DNA of 64,000 nucleotides, from the NCBI GenBank assembly GCA_027422505.1, contig JAPQWV010001630.1, positions 1 to 64,000 of the forward strand, written 5' to 3'. The notes beneath the pieces were generated by a model, which was not told where the DNA came from, ran no database searches, and worked only from the letters and a program-made list of their open reading frames with translations. Positions 22,436 through 32,831 of this stretch are shown here, piece after piece. Position numbers and translations under genes: made by a program. Source of the stretch: Craterostigma plantagineum. Taxonomy: Eukaryota > Streptophyta > Magnoliopsida > Lamiales > Linderniaceae. Numbering within the stretch: the first letter of the stretch is position 1; each line of letters begins with the position of its first letter.

Positions 22436-25306
22436 TGTAATACCCGTAAATTTTGATACGGGATTTCGGTGTAATTAATTTTGTAGTTATGTGAAAAGAA
22501 TAAAAATTTTTTAGTTTTAACTTGATCTAGAAATTTAACAAAAGGCCAAATAAGATTTATAGTATAATAAATTTGGGCTATACTTTGAATTGAAAATAGG
22601 CCCAATTCTTAAAGGATGAATATCACTATTCACGTTACTTAAAACATAAGAAATTTCGTTACTAACTAATGTCAAATCAGTTGATATTTTCAAAGCTTTC
22701 CAAGTTTATCATAAACATTAGAGGAGAAGAAGCCATCTTTCACAAACAAAGCTAAAACGAAAACTTTGAAGAGCATTTAGCATCCGTAAGGGTCATTCTC
22801 AAAGAAAGGTACGAAGATAATCCATACTTTCATCATTTTATATACTTCAATATGTACATACTTGTGTGATTATATATCAATCATGGTAGAGTTCGCCAAC
22901 CATCTCTAGGGAATCTATAATATTTGCAATTTAATATATATGTATGGGTGTTTAGATAAAGAGAGGCAAGCTCTAATAATTTTATCGGTGCTGATTAATC
23001 CATATATGTTGTTAAGAAAGTATTCTAACTACTCTATGTACTCGTAATTTTGATTTAATTTGCTTTCAAGGATAATTTATGTGACCCTAGAAATTTTAAG
23101 TTAAGAAAGCTTGTAAAGAATAGCTATTCATGGAGGTCACGATATTCTGGAATAGTATAGTTTTGGGAAGATGATTCTGATGAGTACTGTTTTAGGGTTT
23201 TGGTAGAAATCGGACTAGTTAAAGTTGTGCAGTAGAAAATCTCGAGATGAATTCAGATAAAAATGTCGAAGGAAATCACGTTAGGTTGTAGTATGACTCG
23301 ACATTTTATAGGTTAAATGTCGAATGAAATCTCGATATTAGTAATAGGTATTAGTTCTTTAATAAGATGTCGATATAATAATAAAAGTCGATATGATAAC
23401 TTCGACATTTTACAATGGTTTTATCGAGATATTTTCAATAGTAATTGATTTCGACATTTCAAGGGGTTTCGACATTTTTCAGAAATAGTAGTCTCGACAT
23501 TTAAGAGGATTCGACATCTTCCTATCTCTACCACATATCGACATTTAATTCCTTAGGAGATATCGATATGCATCATAAAAGTCGATAGGTATAATGGCTA
23601 AAGATTTCGACATTTATTAATAATCTCGACATTTTGGTAGGAATAACTCGACATTTGTGGTTCGACATTTTGGTAAGAGTAGGTCTCGAGTTGTTATGTC
23701 TCGACATTTGACCATAGTTTCGACTTCTTTCAAGAAATGATATTTCGACATTATTAAAGTTATCGACATTTATAGTTGTTTTTTTTTTGAGTCTCGACAT
23801 TTTGTTTGAGCTCGACATTTTTGATATGTCCCGACATTTTATAAGGTTTCGACTTAGATCTCGGCAAGCTTGTAAGATATCGACATTTGTTACCTCGACA
23901 TTTAATAAAATCTCGACATTTTACAAACACTTCGACATTTACAAAGTATCGACATTTAACTAGGTCTCGACATCTACTATTAATTCGACATTTTCCATGT
24001 TATTTTAACTAGCCAAGTCTCGACATTTCTCCATGCCATTTCGACATTTAATACTTCTAACCAAACTCGACATTTTATTAGATGATTTCGACATTTTGGT
24101 TTAGTTAATAAATTTTCGGTATTTTAGGGTTTTGTTATATTCTAGGGTTTTCAATATTTTATGGTTTATTTATTTTTAGGAATATTATTATTTTTAGGTT
24201 TCGATAAATTTTAGGGTTTTCGAGAACTAGCACATATACTAATAATATTAATATATTCAGACGACCGATCTATAGAGACTTCACGGGACTGCGTAGTTGA
24301 TTATAGCGGGAGGACAGGTAGGTGGATTATCCATCTACAATACGTAAACACATTTATGTGTTTTCATGTGGTTATGTGACTTACGTGGCTTATGTGATTT
24401 ACATGCTTTACCTGTTTTACGTACGTTTTACGTGGATCATACTTTATGAATTTTATGTATATGCATAGCACATGCATATCACGTTAGAGAGAGAGATGGT
24501 TGTACCGTATTGAGACAGTGATATGAGATATTGACGTACGGGGTAGAATGAGAGGCTTGTGATTGGTGACTCGTAGAGGAGTCGAGGTTGGGCTCACTGG
24601 GCACCTGGCGGAGACAGGCGTGATCGATCTGTCTACTCGGGCGTGACCGTCCCGAGGTGCATACCGCCGAGATATTGATTTGACCTGATAGGAGGCCATT
24701 GGCGTGATCGTTCAGTGCACTATCAGTGTATAGTTTTGAGATGCGGAGCGACCCGGTAGGAGGCCATTGGCGTGATCGTCCAGTGCACTACCAGGGTAGA
24801 CTGCCGCGAGACTTGGGGTGGCCTCCCAGTAGTCTTTGCGCGCGAGGGTGTCGAGCCTAACCTAGGGCCCTGTATTGTGTGAAATAGGAATGTGGGAAAA
24901 GAAAGAGTGTGCATTATATTATGTTGTGAGATATTGGGGTTGGGATTGAGTGCACACTTGCATACATGCATTTTATTCACCTACTGGGCAAATTGCTCAG
25001 TGTTTACGTGTTGTAGGTACTGAGTCCGACGCTGATACGCGTCGTCACTGAGGCGGCTGGTGGCGGTGCTCCACGGACTTTTGAGGGCGGTGCGGTACAT
25101 GGATGAAGACCTGTGGAGCGGCGTTAGCGCTTTTTGTTCTTTTGATAATTTTTGGGGCTTCGGCCCGTGTACAGAGATAACAATGTTGATGGATTTTTAT
25201 ATCAGTGTATATTATTTTAGGAAAAAGTTTTAATTAGACGGGCCTTCCGCGGCTTACGTTGCGGAAATCCGCCACTAATCCTAATTAGAAAAGTAGGGTC
25301 GCCACA
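22436..25306 (+). repeat. G1 right LTR (2.87 kb)
   Basis: Starts TGTAATACCCGT directly after the purine tract and ends GGGTCGCCACA next to the target duplication. It contains a TCGACATTT-word array (23,240-24,110), a GC-rich block with GAGGCCATTGGCGTGATCG twice (24,690 and 24,760), and a terminal module (CTCCACGGACTTTTGAGGG, TTGGGGCTTCGGCCC) shared with the LTR fragment at 29,857-31,112. No homology to the left LTR was found. Confidence 0.7.
23240..24110. repeat. TCGACATTT word array in G1 LTR
   Basis: About three dozen copies of TCGACATTT or its complement AAATGTCGA, with variants such as TCGATAT, at irregular 10-40 bp spacing in AT-rich DNA. It is not a tandem repeat: the spacers are unrelated. 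The two halves join into the palindrome AAATGTCGACATTT. The same word fills part of the G2 LTRs. Confidence 0.8.
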
Positions 25307-27195
25307 AGCGTGAAGAAAGAAACGATGCCTTCACCTAAACCAAAACCCAAGAATAATATTTTCAAAAATATTATTTCTAATCTTGTCTCTACTACGTCTA
25401 TAGGGAGCGTAGTGATAGAGCCTAAGAGTCGAAGGCAAGAGTGTCCATAATAAAAGTAGAGAAGGGACGTGTAGATTAGATACTTCTGATGCCCGCCCTT
25501 TTTTCTGTAAAAATAAAAGATACTCGTAGAAAGAGTCATTTCTTCACTACAAATAATTGCTTCTACGTGTTCTCTTCAGCCTACAATTTTTATAATCACG
25601 AATTTCGAAATAGACTCTACGTCAGAAATTAAAAGTAATCATTTTAAAGCAAATACCTCTAGGAAGACTCGTAGGAAACAAGATCCCACCATTATAAAGC
25701 ATGTGGCGCTATTCATGCTTTTTCTCACCTAAGGTATCCCGTAAAGATCGCATCCACGAGCACCTTAGGAGACTATCAAATAAAAAGATCTTTTCCACGC
25801 TCAAGCCTACAAAAGCAATTGTCCGTGATGAAATTAATCTTCACTGCAACGTTCAACCGAAATGGGTTCCTAAATCCCCGCCTGAAAAGACGAAAGCCAA
25901 AAACGCCAAGTCTTCTACAAAGGGCAAACTCACATCAACTTCTTCGAAGTTGACATGGGTTGTTTAAATTCCTACTAGCACTAATTCAGAAACCATATAT
26001 GAACCAACATCCACATATGCAAATCTGAGAGGACCCATTTACAAGTGGGTACCTAAAGCTCTCTAATTTGATGTTGCAGATTCATCATGTGTGGTACCAC
26101 GACTCTGGTTGCTCCACCCACATGACGGAAAATCAAGAGCTGCTGACTAACTAACAAGACCGACCAAATGGAAACGTCCGATTTGGGAACAATGACTCGG
26201 CTCTGATTCTCGGCTTCGGAGACATAATTCTGGAAAATCTAATAATAATAAAGGATGTCTCCTACGTCAAACGTCTCCGCCATAACTTGTTCTGCATAGG
26301 CCAGTTTTGTGATAAAGGATTCCAGGTGGTCATTCATGCTGACCGGTGCATAATATTGGACAGTCAGAACAAGGAACTCCTCCAAGGACTTCGGAAATCA
26401 AACCTTTACACGATCAACCTGACATCCGTGTGGCCCTCGACAGCTGTTTACCTCATCTCCCAGACTGTAATTCAGAGGAACAGCTTATGGCATCAATGCA
26501 TGTCTCATCTAAACATTAAAGCTCTTCAACATCTTTCAACGAAAATGTTGGTTCATGGTCTTCCATCTATAGTACTTCTGAAAGAGCATCAATGTTCGGC
26601 TTGTCAACTAGGAAAAATGAAGCGAGCGTCTCATCATGTTAAACTGGTTGCTTCTACTTCATGTCCTTCGGAATTGCTACACATGGACCTCTGTGGACCG
26701 ATGCAGACAAAGAGCAACAATGGCGAAATTATGTGCTAGTTATCATTGATGATTTCTCCCACTACACATGGACAAAGTTCCTCCGAACTAAAGATGAGAC
26801 AGAGGACTTGATTATCAATTTTGTGAAATATATCAGATTTTACTGCAGCAGACTATTCAAATCATCCGAACAGACAATGGAACCGAGTTCAAGAACAAAA
26901 ACTTGGGATTAGTCAGCAATTATCAGCCTCAAAGATGCTCAACAGAATGGGGTCGTTGAAAGGAAGAACAGAACTCTAGTCGAAGCCACACGCACGATGC
27001 TGATTCACTCCAGTCTCCCGCACTTCCTTTGGCCTGAAGCAGTAAATACCGCCTGTTTCACTCAGAACAAGACGATGGTTCACAAGCGCTTCGATAAGAC
27101 TCCGACGAGATCATTAACAAGTGAGTAGCCAACATTTCCTTCTTCAAGATCTTCGGGTGCAAGTGCTTTGTGGCGAACGACAGAGAGCAACGTGC
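25307..27195 (+). mobile_element. Copia fragment, right half: gag end, protease, integrase
   Basis: Plus-strand relative of the minus copia element. It resumes at the G1 junction with gag linker sequence, then PKWVPKSPPEKTKAKN (25,860), the protease DSGCSTHMT (about 26,100), the integrase zinc region (LWHQCMSHLN...CSACQLGK, 26,490-26,620), the core with intact first Asp (LHMDLCGPMQ, about 26,680) and a broken second half. It ends at about 27,195 in the linker phrase CFVANDREQRA, where LINE sequence begins. Frames are broken at several places, so no full protein remains. Confidence 0.8.
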
Positions 27196-29850
27196 GATGA
27201 AAATAGGGGCCGACAGATTGTACAGCAACTAAGGAGACTTCGAGGCCCTTTGAGAGAACATAACTCTATGCAATTTGCAAACATAGGGGCTAAAACTGAG
27301 ATTGGGCGCCAACATCTATTGGAAGCACAAGGAGCTCTACAAGCTGACCCTTTTAATGCAAATTTGATTGAGGTAGAGAAACTGGCTGCTGCAGAATTTC
27401 AGACATTGAACAGGGCTCATACTAAGTTTCTTGCACAAAAAGCTTAAGCTACGTGGCTAAAAGAAGGGGAGAAAAACACTAAGTATTTCCATGTTTTGGT
27501 GAAACAAAGGACTTATCGAAATAGAGTCTCATCTATAAAAACAGAGGAGGGGATTGTACTTGAGGAAGCTGGGGATATAACAGCTCATTTCGTGGAATAT
27601 TATGAGGGCATATTAGGTACCTCCAAACAGCTGGTGGCTGAGATAGATGATAGAGCTATTGATATGGGAAGTACTCTCTCTCCTGAGGAGCAATTGATTT
27701 AATGGAACCATTCACTGTAGCTGAAATAAAAACCGCGATGTTCTCCATCCACCGTGGGAAAGCCCCTGGACCGGATGGATATAACAGTGACTTATTCAAG
27801 AAGTCGTGGCCAATTGTAGGAGAGGATTTAGTGGCAGCTGTTCGGGAGTTTTTCAATAAGGGCAGGCTGGTCAAAGCTCTAAACTGTACTACAATTACTC
27901 TCGTGCCAAAAATTGATCATCCTATGCTTCGCGGGACTATAGACCTATTGCATGTTGTAATACCGTCTATAAATGCATATCAAAACTCATGAGTGCAAGG
28001 CTGAAGCGGGTGCTGCCAAGGTTGGTGATAAATAATCAAGGTGCCTTTGTGCCTGCCCGAGCTGAGCTATTGCCCATAATATCTTTATTCGCCAGGATTT
28101 GATACGCCTGTATAAAAGGAGGAATGCATCTGCTCGATGTTTAATGAAGATTGATCTTCGAAAAGCATATGACATGGTAGAGTGGCCTTTTCTCTTGTGT
28201 CTGCTGCAGAAACTGAAGTTCCCAGTTAAGTTTGCGGCGTGGATCAAGGAATGTATCACCACAGTTACATATAGGCTTGCTTTATACGGTGGGCTGGAAG
28301 GAGAGTTTCGTGGAGCAAGAGGCTTGCGGCAAGGTGACCCAATATCACCTTTGCTATTTGTCTTGGTAATGGAGTATCTAACAAGGATCCTACAACTAGC
28401 TTCAATACAAACGGGATTTCGATTCCACCCACAATGCAAGCAGCTAAAATTGGTTAGTGTGTGCTTCACGGACGACTTGATGATTGTATGCAAAGCCCAT
28501 AAACGCTCTACTGAACTGGTTAAAGGTAGCTTGGACCACTTCCATGATGTTTCAGGGCTGGAAGCGAACTCTCTTAAATCGAACATGTACATTGCTGGAG
28601 TCCCGCGGGTAACAAAGAATGAGCTGATGGAGTTAACAGGTTTTGTGGAGGGTTCCTTCCCAATGCGCTACCTTGGTGTCCCATTATCACCTACAAAATG
28701 GAGCAAGGATGACTGTCAAGACCTGGTAGGAAAAATAGTGCAATGAATTACTTGTTGGACCTCGAGGAACCTCTCATATGCTGGAAGGTGCTGCTTGATC
28801 AACTCAGTTCTACTTTCGGTTCATAACTACTGGAGTTCCATATTTATGCTGCCTAGAAGTGTGGTGAAAGAGGTTGATAAAAAATGTAGAGAATACCTTT
28901 GGGTAAGACTAAAGCGTTGGTTTCATGGGACATCGTTGCCATGGAAGGAAGAATGGAGGGTTGAACATCAAGGACTGTGGAGTATGGAACTATGCTTGCT
29001 TGGGCAAGCACATATGGGATATTGCTAGAAAGAAGGATAATTTTTGGATTAAATGGTTGAAACACATATACTTAAAAGGGGTGGACTTTTGGGTTTATCA
29101 TAGGCCAATGGACTGTAGTTGGCAATGGAAAAAGCTAAACAAGGTAAATGATATGTTTCAAGATGGTTTTCAAAATGAGAGATGGAAAGGCTCTCATAAT
29201 GGCTGATATACTATTACCTCGGGTTATGAATGGTTTAAAGGTGATATCACCTCCTTCAAGACTGGTGCAGCTGTTTGGAACAGACTGAACCTACCCAAGC
29301 ATTCGTTCATAATGTGGTTGATAATGCACCAAAGACTACTAACGAGAGATAGGTTATTTCAATGGGCATGCAGTTGGCCGATGACAAGTGTGTACTGTGT
29401 TCACAGGACGCGAAATCTGTGGGACACATTTTCTTCTCGTGTTCATATAGTAAGATTGTAAAGGGGGAGATAGGCAGCTGGCAGAAGCTTCGGATCCCAG
29501 ACGGTTTTAAGGAATGGGAGAAATGTATGATTAACCTAGGGAAAAGGAAACATATAGCTTGCAAATTGCAAACTATGGCTGCTATGGCTTATACTCTTTG
29601 AGGGAGAGAATCCGAGAATACACAGCGGGAGGGAGAGGACACCAGGTGAACTCGTGTTGACCATCAAGAAGGACTTTAAGGCATATGTGAAGATGCTATG
29701 TTTTAGGAAACTAAAAGATGCCGAGGAAAAATATATCTGTGATGTTACAGCCTAGTACTCTTAGTGCTTCTTTCTAGATATGTAGGGCCTATGTATGTGT
29801 AACTCATTGAGGTTACGGTAATTGATATATTTCTTACCAAAAAAAAATAA
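27196..29850 (+). mobile_element. LINE (non-LTR) retrotransposon, 5'-truncated
   Basis: Begins inside copia integrase sequence and ends in an A-run at 29,839-29,847. The endonuclease domain is missing. Readable parts: linker with WLKEGEKNTKYFH (27,450), RT entry RGKAPGPDGYNSDLFKKSW (27,765), RT core with RKAYDMVEW, GLRQGDPISPLLF and the catalytic FTDD (28,465-28,476), and a C-terminal zinc-binding RT-associated region (about 29,330-29,560, with CVLCSQDAKSVGHIFFSC). Frames change between parts. Truncation at the 5' end and a 3' A-run are the normal result of target-primed reverse transcription. No target duplication was identified by eye. Confidence 0.85.
28099..28746 (+). pseudogene. LINE reverse transcriptase core
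   Basis: 215 codons. Contains the RT blocks LMKIDLRKAYDMVEW, ARGLRQGDPISPLLFVL and CFTDDLMIV, where the two Asp residues bind the catalytic metals; plant LINEs more often have FADD. It continues into the thumb (ANSLKSNMYIAGV, YLGVPLSPTKW). It is separated from the upstream RT fingers (27,702-27,992) and the downstream C-terminal part by frame changes and stops, so the element is dead as read. Confidence 0.8.
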
Positions 29851-29856
29851 ACATTT

Positions 29857-31112
29857 CAGAAATTCGGAGTTGGGGTCTTAATGAAATTTTAAAAATCGGG
29901 GGCAGATTTGAAATTTTGAAAATTTTTGGGTCTTAAACTGAAATTTAAAATGTCCGGGGCAGATTTGAAATTCTGAAAATATTCGGGTGTTAAACTGAAA
30001 TATTAAAACCGGGCAGATTTGATTCAGGAAAATTTTTGGATCTTAAGTTAAAATTTAAAATCCAATTCCTTAAAAGTAAATTATGAGATTTTGGAGTTTT
30101 AAATGCAAAATTCGGAAAATACTTTTAAATTAGGAAGTTAATTAATATTTTGAAAAATTTGGGCACTAGGGTTTTAAATTATATTTTTAAAATTAGAGAC
30201 CAATTGTGAAATTTGGGTTTTAAAGCGAAAATGATTAAATTTTGGAACTTTGGTATAATATAGGGGGAAAGTTTGGTGGGTAAGGTTTCAAGTCGAGTAA
30301 TTCGGAACGCGGGTTTCGAGCCCGATTATTTAGAGTATGAGTAAGGGTTTCGGACTTAGGGTTTTCCAGATAAGGCCGAGCTGATACCTCGAGCCGATGT
30401 GGTTATTTTATATGTTGCATTTTATTTGTACGACATTTGCATACACATGAAACGAGGGGAGAGGACCGTGCGGAGTCACGATAACACTGTATAGTGTCGA
30501 TGAGTGGGGAAGAGTGACCGATATTGGTTGTTAGGCTGCGACTCGATGAAGCGCTTGCGGTTGAGACCGAGATGGGGCCGCTTGCCATGATTATAGGGAC
30601 GGTTGAGATCCGAGATGGGGCTGTACCACAATTATGATGGCATTGTATGTCATTGCGCGCGTAGGTGCCGAGTCTAGCCTAGGGTCCTGAGTTATGAGTT
30701 GAGAGATGATTTAGGAACGAGTGTATGCTCGTGAGATATTGAGTGTGCATTTGTGAGTTGTCGGAATTGGGGTGTGAGAGCACGTGCTTTCATGCATAGG
30801 TAAGGCGGCTGATGGCGGTGATGGCAGTGACTCCACGGACTTTTGAGGGCGGCTGATGGCGGTGACTCCATGGACTTTTGAGGGCGGCGCAGTACATAGG
30901 ACGCGACATGTGGAATGGATTTAGTGTGTTTTGGGTTTTTACTTTTGGGGCTTCGACCCAAATGAATAAAAGTGTGGTTGAGTTTAGACTATTGGATTTA
31001 GACATTGGACGGATATTTGTTAGTGTTTTAAAAATTATTTATTAAATGGGATTTCCGCTGCCTACGTTGCGTAAATCTGCCAAAATACGTATTTAGGAAG
31101 TATGTTCGTGTC
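29857..31112 (+). repeat. Truncated gypsy LTR (3' part)
   Basis: Shares its right part with the G1 right LTR: GTGCCGAGTCTAGCCTAGGG, CTCCACGGACTTTTGAGGG (twice here, 30,830 and 30,863), TTTTGGGGCTTCG and the closing CCTACGTTGCG...AAATC. It lacks an LTR start; the LINE 3' end abuts it. The right edge falls directly inside a coding exon of the acetamidase gene. It also carries a periodic phrase (GCAGATTTGAAATT) at 29,905-30,010. Confidence 0.6.
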
Positions 31113-32691
31113 ACCCGGCGATCTCTTGGCGGTCGAAAATTGCAATTTAGGTCCTTTACCAGGAGATGAATGGCGTTTCACTGCAATATTCGACAAGGAG
31201 AACGGTGGTTTCTCACCGATCACTTCCCTTGCGCGACCAAAGCCATATGGTATTTTGAAGGAATATATGGCTCCTCTCCACATATACCTGGTAATCAATA
31301 AAATGTTTCTCTTTTCTCTTCCCAAGAAATACTTGTTAAAATCCATCGAATTCATACATTTTGTAGGCGTCAGATTCCGGGATTAACGCATCCAAGCATA
31401 GTAGGAACTGCTCCTTCGATGGAACTGCTAAACATATGGAACGAAAGGGAGAGAGAGCTCGAACAGAACGGTCTCAAGACGCATAAGTTGTGCGAAGTTT
31501 TACACTCACGCCCCTTAGCAAACCTACCGTCAACGAAGGGGTGTCTCCCGGCAAGGTTCTTAAGTTATGTGCCAAAAAAAGATGAATCATGCTTCTTATA
31601 TATATATGTATATATATATATATATATATGCGCGTGTGTGTGTGTGTAGATTAAGGAAGGGACTGATGAATGGGAATTAATTGCAAACGAAGCCGCACGC
31701 ACGATACCAGGCAGAGAAAACGGTGGAAATTGCGACATAAAAAACCTAAGTAGGGGTTCGAAAGTGTCTCCCCATCTTCGTAGAAGGAGCGAATCTTAGC
31801 ACGGGAGACATGCATTTTCCCAAGGCGACAGCGAGGTTGCCTTTTGCGGGGCGATAGAGATGAGCGGTTTCCTCGAGCTCAAGTAAAAAATATATCATCC
31901 TATTGATTGCTAATTCTGGGTATGTATATATTCTTACTTGCTTGACTGTGGAAAGAAAATTAGGTGTGAGATCATAAGGGATGGGATGAGAAGGTGCCTC
32001 ACACCAATGGGCCCCACACGCCTTCACGTCAACCCTATATACGAAATCAGGCCCGTCGAGCCGAAATTCTCTAAATGGTTGGTGTTCGAAGGGATAAGCG
32101 TCGACGAGAGCGGAAGGCAACACTTCCTCGATGCGACAGTTGCTTACAAGCGCGCGGTGCTCAATGCAATCGACTATCTCTCTAAATTTGGATACTCCAA
32201 AGAACAGGTCTGATGAAGGACACATCCATGTGTGTATGTGCGCGCGTGTGTGTGTTTTCTTCGTAAAAGTTGTACGAAAAAACAAGAAAAATGTCCGCCC
32301 ACAGGTATATCTTCTGTTGTCTTGCTGCCCTTGAGAAGGGAGGATTTCGGGCATAGGTGATTCTCCCAATGGCGTCGCCACGCTGGCAATCCCCACGGCT
32401 ATATTCGACCAGGTATATGTCATTTATTGCAGCAGTGTAGTACTAAGAAGGACATTTTAAGCTCTTTAAAGTCGGATAAAGAACCACCACTATTTCCAAA
32501 TATACTTAGCTGGTTTTGTTTGTCGATGGGCAGATGATTCGTCCCAAGGTTAACGAGTTAGTCCCTGTGGTCCAAAGGTTGTAAGAAATCAAAGCATCAG
32601 TCTACCTCAGTGCAGTTATGATGGGAATTTGCCGATCACAAAGAACCCATGCCTTGAAACGCTCAGAGTAAGATGTTATGTTAAGACTTAA
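31113..32691 (+). pseudogene. Acetamidase/formamidase family gene, 5'-truncated and broken
   Basis: Clear match to the plant acetamidase/formamidase family, which hydrolyses small amides to ammonia and an acid in the cytosol. Exons by GT-AG sites: 31,113-31,290, 31,367-31,555, 31,650-31,882, 31,964-32,207, 32,305-32,412, 32,534-32,691. Recognisable phrases: PGDLLAVENCNLGPLPGDEW, GTAPSMELLNIWNERERE, RTIPGRENGGNCDIKNLS, WLVFEGISVDESGRQHFLDA, YDGNLPITKNP. The first third of the protein is missing; coding begins at the LTR edge. Lesions: single-base frame losses near 31,211, 31,378, 31,550, 31,816 and 32,564, and a TGA at 32,332-32,334 where the family has Cys (CCPCEG). Splice sites are intact, so this is not a processed copy. 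Tail-to-tail with the next gene, 140 bp apart. Confidence 0.85.
31596..31647. repeat. (TA)n / (TG)n microsatellite in intron 2
   Basis: Alternating TA run followed by TG run ending in the acceptor AG of the acetamidase-like intron (31,556-31,649). Confidence 0.9.
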
Positions 32692-32831
32692 TAATCACTA
32701 AGATTGCATGTATATTTGAATCCGAAGCCAACATATCTGCCGCTACAAGGGCTATAGATATAAGAAGATGTTAAAATGATAAGTGAATTTCCAGAGAGTT
32801 TGACAAGGCTAATTCAACTGCGAAAGAAAGC

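Larger units (their letters stand above)
17309..25306 (+). mobile_element. Ty3/gypsy Tekay-type element G1, with unlike terminal repeats
   Basis: An 8.0-kb insertion splitting a copia fragment, bordered by AGCG (up to AGCGTG) on both sides. Order: 466-bp left LTR-like end, tRNA-Met PBS, gag-protease-RT-RNase H-integrase-chromodomain, purine tract (22,420-22,435) and a 2.87-kb right LTR. RT before integrase and the TWERED-type C-terminal module place it in the Tekay/Del chromoviruses. The coding region is nearly complete, with four single-base frame breaks. The left and right terminal sequences show no visible homology, which is abnormal for an LTR element. Confidence 0.8.

Noticed and set aside
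23240..24110. TCGACATTT array considered as a CRISPR array
   Set aside because: Repeats are only about 9 bp, spacers vary widely in length, and the context is a plant retrotransposon LTR.
31746..32423. 225-codon minus-strand ORF over the acetamidase exons
   Set aside because: Antisense shadow of conserved coding exons; no independent similarity.
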